Under the pieces are notes generated by a model that saw only the letters and a list, made by a program, of their open reading frames with translations, did not search any database and was not told where the DNA came from. Source: CAZFYZ01 sp964523735 (GTDB lineage: Bacteria; Armatimonadota; UBA5829). From it: a stretch of DNA of 25,380 bases. Positions 21,359 through 25,380 of this stretch are shown piece after piece; position 1 is the stretch's first letter; each line of letters opens with the position of its first letter. The stretch lies in the NCBI GenBank assembly GCA_964523735.1, contig CAZFYZ010000051.1, forward strand, positions 1 to 25,380, given 5' to 3'. The translations under genes were made by a program, and so were the position numbers.

Positions 21359-24205
21359 ATGATCAAACACCACCGGCTTACCTTGACCTTGACCGCGATC
21401 GTCTTCGCTGTCATGTTTCTTGGAGCTTCCGTCTTCGCGCAGTCGCCGTTCGGCCAACAGCAGCAGTCGCCGTTCGCTCCGCCTTCTCAGCAGCAGAAGA
21501 ACCAGCAGGCCATTGCACAGGCGCAGAAGCGTTTTCAGAAAGCCATAGAATACCAGAAGGCCGGTAAGCTGGACGCTGCGGCCACCGAGTACAAGGCAGT
21601 GCTCAAGGTTGCCCCCAACTTTGTCCCCGCACTCAACAACCTGGGGCTCATCTACCTGCAGAAGCAGCAAGCCGCTCAGGCGGAGGCTACATTCCGCAAG
21701 GTCCTTAAGGTCGAACCCGGTAACCAGTTCGCCCAAGAGCAGATGCCGCGTATTCTTATGGCCCGCAACAAGCCCGCCGAGGCGCTTACCTACGCCAGGA
21801 AGACGGCCAAAGCCAAGCCCAAGGATTTCAACGCGCAGTTCATGGTGGGGATCATCGCTGTCCAGGCAAAGAACTTCCAGGTGGCGGTTGATGCCTTCCG
21901 GTCGGCCGCGCACATAAAGCCCGACGATCTTGGCGCGCAGTATAACCTCGGATTCGCCTATATTCAGATGAAGAAGTATGCCGAGGGGCGCGAGTACATG
22001 AACAGGATCCTCAAGAAAGACCCCCAGAACCCTCAGGCCATCTCCCTGGCATCGTTCGCCGCCGAGAAGATGGGCGATACCAAGGGCGCGGTCCAATACT
22101 TCGAGGACGCTGCAAAGGTCATGCCCGATCCTGTTCCGGCGCTGCTCTCGATTGCGAGGTTCTACTCCGCTCAGAAGAACGACAAGAAGGTCGAGGAGAC
22201 ATTCCAGCGCATCCTCAAGATCGATCCGAACAGCTACGAAGCCAACTTCGCCATAGGCCAGATGCTCTATGGCAAGAAAAAATACAAAGAGGCCGAGCCG
22301 AGGCTCATAGCTGCAAAGAAAGCGAACCCGAAAGACATCGGCGCTAATCTTCTGCTTGCATGGAATCAAATGCAGATGGTCAAGCCCGCCCCGCAGTTCA
22401 GCTTCGGTCCCCCGCCGGAGCCCGACCCCAAGCTCAAGGATGCGCTGGCCAACGTCAGTGCTGCACTCGCGATCGAGCCAAAGAATCGCGGCGCCCTGGA
22501 ACTCAAGGGTTACATCATGGAGAACCTGCAGGATTCTGACGGAGCAATGAAGACCTACCAGGCGTGGACTGGTTACCATCCCAAGGATCCACTGCCCAAT
22601 CGCAAGATCGCGTCTCTCTATATGATGCAGGGCAAGAAAGAGTACGCCTACAAGCATTTCGGCCTGGCGATTCAGAAAGCGCCAAAGGACCACCAACTGA
22701 TTGCCGAGTTCGCATCTGCACAGATGCAGAATCAGGATTACGCCGAGGCCTATAAGACATTCCAGAAGGCCATGAACCTCAAGCAAGGCCAGGTCAATCT
22801 GATGATCCAGGCTGCCACGTGCCTTCAGCAGCAGAAGCGAACCAGCGAAGCCATCAGTCTCCTCAATAAAGCGATCAAGCGTGAGCCGGAGAACACGCAG
22901 CCATACCTGGCCCTGGCAAACATATATCGCGACGACGAGCCCGACAAAGCCATCGAGGTCTACAACAGCATCCTCAAGTTCGCGCCGAAGGACCAGTCCG
23001 CCCTGATGGCCCTGGCGATGGTCTACGACAAGCAGAAGAAGTATGAGGAGCAGATCGGAGTTTATCGTCAGCTCATGGAGGCTGATCCGAAGACGACCTA
23101 CTATGCGACCATGATCCCCTCGATCTACGACACCAAGCTCAACAAGCTCGATACGGCTATCGAGGAAGCCAAGAAGCTGGTTGAGTCTGATCCCAAGCAG
23201 ACCGCATTCAGAAGCACGCTTGCCAATCTTCTTATGAAGAAGACGCCGGAGCCCGACTATGCCGGAGCCATTGAGCAGTATGCGGAGCTAGCAAAGTCGG
23301 AGGAGAAGGGCGACCAGACGATGGCTTACGTGCAGATCGGCGAGATCTACACTAAGCAGAAGAAGACCGATGAAGCCATCGCGAGCTATAAGAAGGCCCT
23401 TGATCTTAACCCGAGCTACAACCTGGCACTCAAGGGACTGGAGAAAGCGTACGAGGACCAGAAGCAGCCTGAGATCTACCACGACTATCTGAAGTCGTTG
23501 GTGGCTGCTGCCAAGCCCGATTCACCGTACAAGCACTACGTGGATGCGCTCAAGAAAGCAGACAAACTCGCCGAGGCGGTGGCTACACTTGAGGAGGTGT
23601 CGACCAAGAATCCGGAAATCGACCCGCTCAGTAACGCACTGGCGAGCGCGTATTCTGATCTGCTTCAGAAAGACAAAGCTGTCGAGCTATACAAGAAGAT
23701 GCTTGTCCAGAAGCCGGATGACAAGACGCGACAGGCAGACCTCAAGCGCAAGCTCGGCGACCTCTACCTGTCGATGAACAGGCCGCAGGACGCAGTTGAC
23801 TGCTACCTGGCCGCCAAGAAGACGTTCCCCTATGACGCGAACTTCTACATGAGCTTTGCCAAGGCCTATGAGCAGCTAAACCAGAGGGGCAAAGCCGTTG
23901 ACCTTTACCGAGAGTATAGTGACAGGGATCCTGCCAACCAGCAGATCAAGGCCAAACTCTCAGAACTGGAGGCTGGGCCTAAGGAGATTCCTGCCGGGCC
24001 AGTCCGTCCTGAGGGTCCGACTCCCAATGCTGTCCCAGGGATCACGGGTCCGATGATTCCTCCCGCTCAGCCTGCCCCGCCCAAAGAGGCTGCTCCTGCC
24101 GCTCCGGCCGCAGAGCCAGCCAAACCGGCAGAGCCCGCACCCGCTGCTCCGGCCGCCGAGCCCGACAAGCCGGTGGAGGCTCCGGCCCCCGAGCCTGTCA
24201 AGTAA
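21359..24205 (+). CDS. Large secreted tetratricopeptide-repeat protein
   Basis: A 948-residue exported protein. The start ATG (21359) has CGGAG upstream and gives a clean signal peptide, MIKHHRLTLTLTAIVFAVMF then LGASVFA, with cleavage likely after Ala27. A GTG at 21323 coincides with the predicted transcription start and is less likely. A Gln-rich linker (residues 31-50) is followed by roughly twenty TPR-like helix pairs through about residue 880, with typical ALNNLGLIYLQKQQ, AQYNLGFAYIQMKKYAE and AYVQIGEIYTKQKKTDEAI segments. The last 70 residues are Pro/Ala/Glu-rich, as in a wall-spanning or disordered tail. TPRs bind peptides; the partner and role are unknown. An SGNH esterase follows 64 bases later. 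Confidence 0.88.
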   Translation: MIKHHRLTLTLTAIVFAVMFLGASVFAQSPFGQQQQSPFAPPSQQQKNQQAIAQAQKRFQKAIEYQKAGKLDAAATEYKAVLKVAPNFVPALNNLGLIYLQKQQAAQAEATFRKVLKVEPGNQFAQEQMPRILMARNKPAEALTYARKTAKAKPKDFNAQFMVGIIAVQAKNFQVAVDAFRSAAHIKPDDLGAQYNLGFAYIQMKKYAEGREYMNRILKKDPQNPQAISLASFAAEKMGDTKGAVQYFEDAAKVMPDPVPALLSIARFYSAQKNDKKVEETFQRILKIDPNSYEANFAIGQMLYGKKKYKEAEPRLIAAKKANPKDIGANLLLAWNQMQMVKPAPQFSFGPPPEPDPKLKDALANVSAALAIEPKNRGALELKGYIMENLQDSDGAMKTYQAWTGYHPKDPLPNRKIASLYMMQGKKEYAYKHFGLAIQKAPKDHQLIAEFASAQMQNQDYAEAYKTFQKAMNLKQGQVNLMIQAATCLQQQKRTSEAISLLNKAIKREPENTQPYLALANIYRDDEPDKAIEVYNSILKFAPKDQSALMALAMVYDKQKKYEEQIGVYRQLMEADPKTTYYATMIPSIYDTKLNKLDTAIEEAKKLVESDPKQTAFRSTLANLLMKKTPEPDYAGAIEQYAELAKSEEKGDQTMAYVQIGEIYTKQKKTDEAIASYKKALDLNPSYNLALKGLEKAYEDQKQPEIYHDYLKSLVAAAKPDSPYKHYVDALKKADKLAEAVATLEEVSTKNPEIDPLSNALASAYSDLLQKDKAVELYKKMLVQKPDDKTRQADLKRKLGDLYLSMNRPQDAVDCYLAAKKTFPYDANFYMSFAKAYEQLNQRGKAVDLYREYSDRDPANQQIKAKLSELEAGPKEIPAGPVRPEGPTPNAVPGITGPMIPPAQPAPPKEAAPAAPAAEPAKPAEPAPAAPAAEPDKPVEAPAPEPVK

Positions 24206-24269
24206 CTGAAGTCTAGCTGAAGGCGGACCCGGGACCGCTAACCCGCTCCGGTTTGAGAGGAAGTCGAAG

Positions 24270-25380
24270 ATGGATGGTTTTCTGCAACTAGGCGGGACGG
24301 TCCTGATAGCCGCTGCTGTCGCGGCGCTTTGTACCACGGCGCAGGCCGCCACTGCTACGACGTGGCACGATGTGAAGTCGTTGACATTTGAGGGCCAGGG
24401 ATGGGCCGAGTCCGAAATGGCTGCCCGGTTCGATCGCCTCCCCGCGCGATTCGAGAGTAAGGTCTTGGGCTGCACCTGGCAGATGTCGCACCACAGCTCG
24501 GGCATGGTTGCGAGGTTTGTTACGGACTCACCTGCCATATCCGCACGATGGACGCTTCTGAACGACGCGTTTGATTTGCCGCATATGCCGGCATCCGGGG
24601 TAAGCGGTGTTGATCTCTATGTGAAGCACAAGGGCAAATGGGAGTGGCTGGGAGCCTTCAACGCGCAGATGGGGATCGCGAAGGACAATGAGCAGGTTCT
24701 TTTCTCGGGCCTGTCACCGGAGATGCGCGAGTACTCGCTGTACTTGCCTCTCTACAACGGGGTGACCTCCGCGGAAGTCGGGATCACGGAGTGCTCGACG
24801 ATCAAGCCCGCCGATCCGCGCGAGCGCAACATCAAGCCGGTCGTGTTCTACGGTACATCTATTCTTCAGGGCGGATGTGCCAGCCGGCCTGGAATGGCCT
24901 ATCCGTCGATCATCGGCAGAAAGCTGGATGTTCCGATCATCAATCTCGGCTTCTCCGGCGAAGGCAGATGCGAACACGAATCTGCGGAGATCCTTGCTGA
25001 ATTGTGTTGTTCTCTCTACGTGATCGATTGCTTGCCCAATCTCGCCGGCCAGCCGGACGTGGTAACCGATCGTGTTACCTATCTGCTCAAGACCCTTAAG
25101 GCGAAACGCCCGAACACGCCGGTGGTTTTGGTCGAGGATGCTGGCGGACAGAGCGTCTTTGCCCGCGAGGCCGCCGGTAAGCAGACGGTAGTTTCCGCAG
25201 CCCTCGAGAAAGTCTACAAGGCCGCCAAGCCAGGGTGGGGTAACAAGCTCTACTACGTCAAGGGCGCCCATCTGCTTGGCCACGATGGGGAGGCCACCGT
25301 TGACGGAATTCACGCAACCGACGCTGGCTTCCTCCGAATGGCCGAGATCATTGCTTCGACGGTGAAGAAGGCGCTGGACG
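24270..25380 (+). CDS. Secreted SGNH/GDSL-type esterase, 3' end outside window
   Basis: Open to the window edge (370 codons seen, no stop). It begins MDGFLQLGGTVLIAAAVAAL and a signal-peptide end near TTAQAA. The N-terminal domain has the G-x-D-L-Y motif at residues 113-117 (SGVDLYVKHKGKW), characteristic of the SGNH_hydro_N module that precedes some esterases. The catalytic domain starts at FYGTSILQGG with Ser197, continues with NLGFSGEGRCE and CLPNL (block III Asn), and ends with DGIHATDAGFLRMAE holding the Asp345 and His348 pair. This is a complete SGNH set, so an acyl-esterase on polysaccharide or another substrate is likely. The AGGAAG SD lies about 10 bases before the ATG. Confidence 0.88.
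   Translation, partial: MDGFLQLGGTVLIAAAVAALCTTAQAATATTWHDVKSLTFEGQGWAESEMAARFDRLPARFESKVLGCTWQMSHHSSGMVARFVTDSPAISARWTLLNDAFDLPHMPASGVSGVDLYVKHKGKWEWLGAFNAQMGIAKDNEQVLFSGLSPEMREYSLYLPLYNGVTSAEVGITECSTIKPADPRERNIKPVVFYGTSILQGGCASRPGMAYPSIIGRKLDVPIINLGFSGEGRCEHESAEILAELCCSLYVIDCLPNLAGQPDVVTDRVTYLLKTLKAKRPNTPVVLVEDAGGQSVFAREAAGKQTVVSAALEKVYKAAKPGWGNKLYYVKGAHLLGHDGEATVDGIHATDAGFLRMAEIIASTVKKALD

Noticed and set aside
21335..22786. 483-residue Leu-rich antisense frame in the TPR gene
   Set aside because: A shadow of the Lys/Gln/Ala-rich TPR coding strand; the Leu/Val/His richness is the expected mirror.

Overview
The window is 25.4 kb of GC-rich bacterial chromosome. It is gene-dense, with mostly short overlaps or gaps and clear Shine-Dalgarno (SD) sites. 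A run of 10 Ns at 20845-20854 marks an assembly join. The lineage cannot be fixed from the sequence. The gene order ffh-rpsP-khpA-ylqD-rimM-trmD-rplS-lepB-rnhB-yraN resembles Firmicutes and neighbouring phyla. An orphan FTLIE pilin, a WD40 protein ending in a TPDG-type module, SpoIIM/RDD and GatCAB fit Armatimonadota or a similar poorly sampled phylum. That assignment is inference at low confidence.

Layout. 1-5202 (+) is a translation and secretion block: the end of Ffh, ribosomal S16, KhpA, YlqD-like, RimM, TrmD, ribosomal L19, signal peptidase I, RNase HII and YraN. 5431-5808 is an orphan type IV pilin/pseudopilin, closed by a strong two-way terminator. 5868-8615 is a divergent sugar pair: L-rhamnose isomerase (-) and a GH4 alpha-galactosidase-type enzyme (+). 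8635-12284 (+) holds a secreted WD40 protein, an iron-sulfur-flavoprotein-like protein, a DUF2500-like membrane protein and a DUF167 protein. 12291-12768 (-) is the fluoride exporter CrcB under a fluoride riboswitch. From 12788 a divergent promoter drives gatC-gatA-gatB, followed by a small membrane protein. 16740-18981 holds SpoIIM (-) divergent from RDD and Nudix (+). 18982-19480 has no ordinary gene but carries a three-copy hairpin repeat array, a terminator and a strong leftward promoter with an SD and an 11-codon ORF. 19481-21193 (-) is eda-kdgK, completing 2-keto-3-deoxygluconate breakdown. 21359 to the end (+) is a large secreted TPR protein and a secreted SGNH esterase that runs off the window.

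Functionally, the left third supports translation and protein export. Rhamnose isomerase, GH4, KDG kinase and KDPG aldolase indicate use of plant or algal polysaccharide sugars. The secreted WD40, TPR and SGNH proteins suggest an elaborate cell surface.

The least explained signals are non-coding: at least three dispersed intergenic repeat families, one of which supplies the Nudix stop codon and one of which appears to have been captured as the N-terminus of RNase HII; and the orphan promoter/short-ORF unit at 19129-19351. No new multi-gene system is evident.
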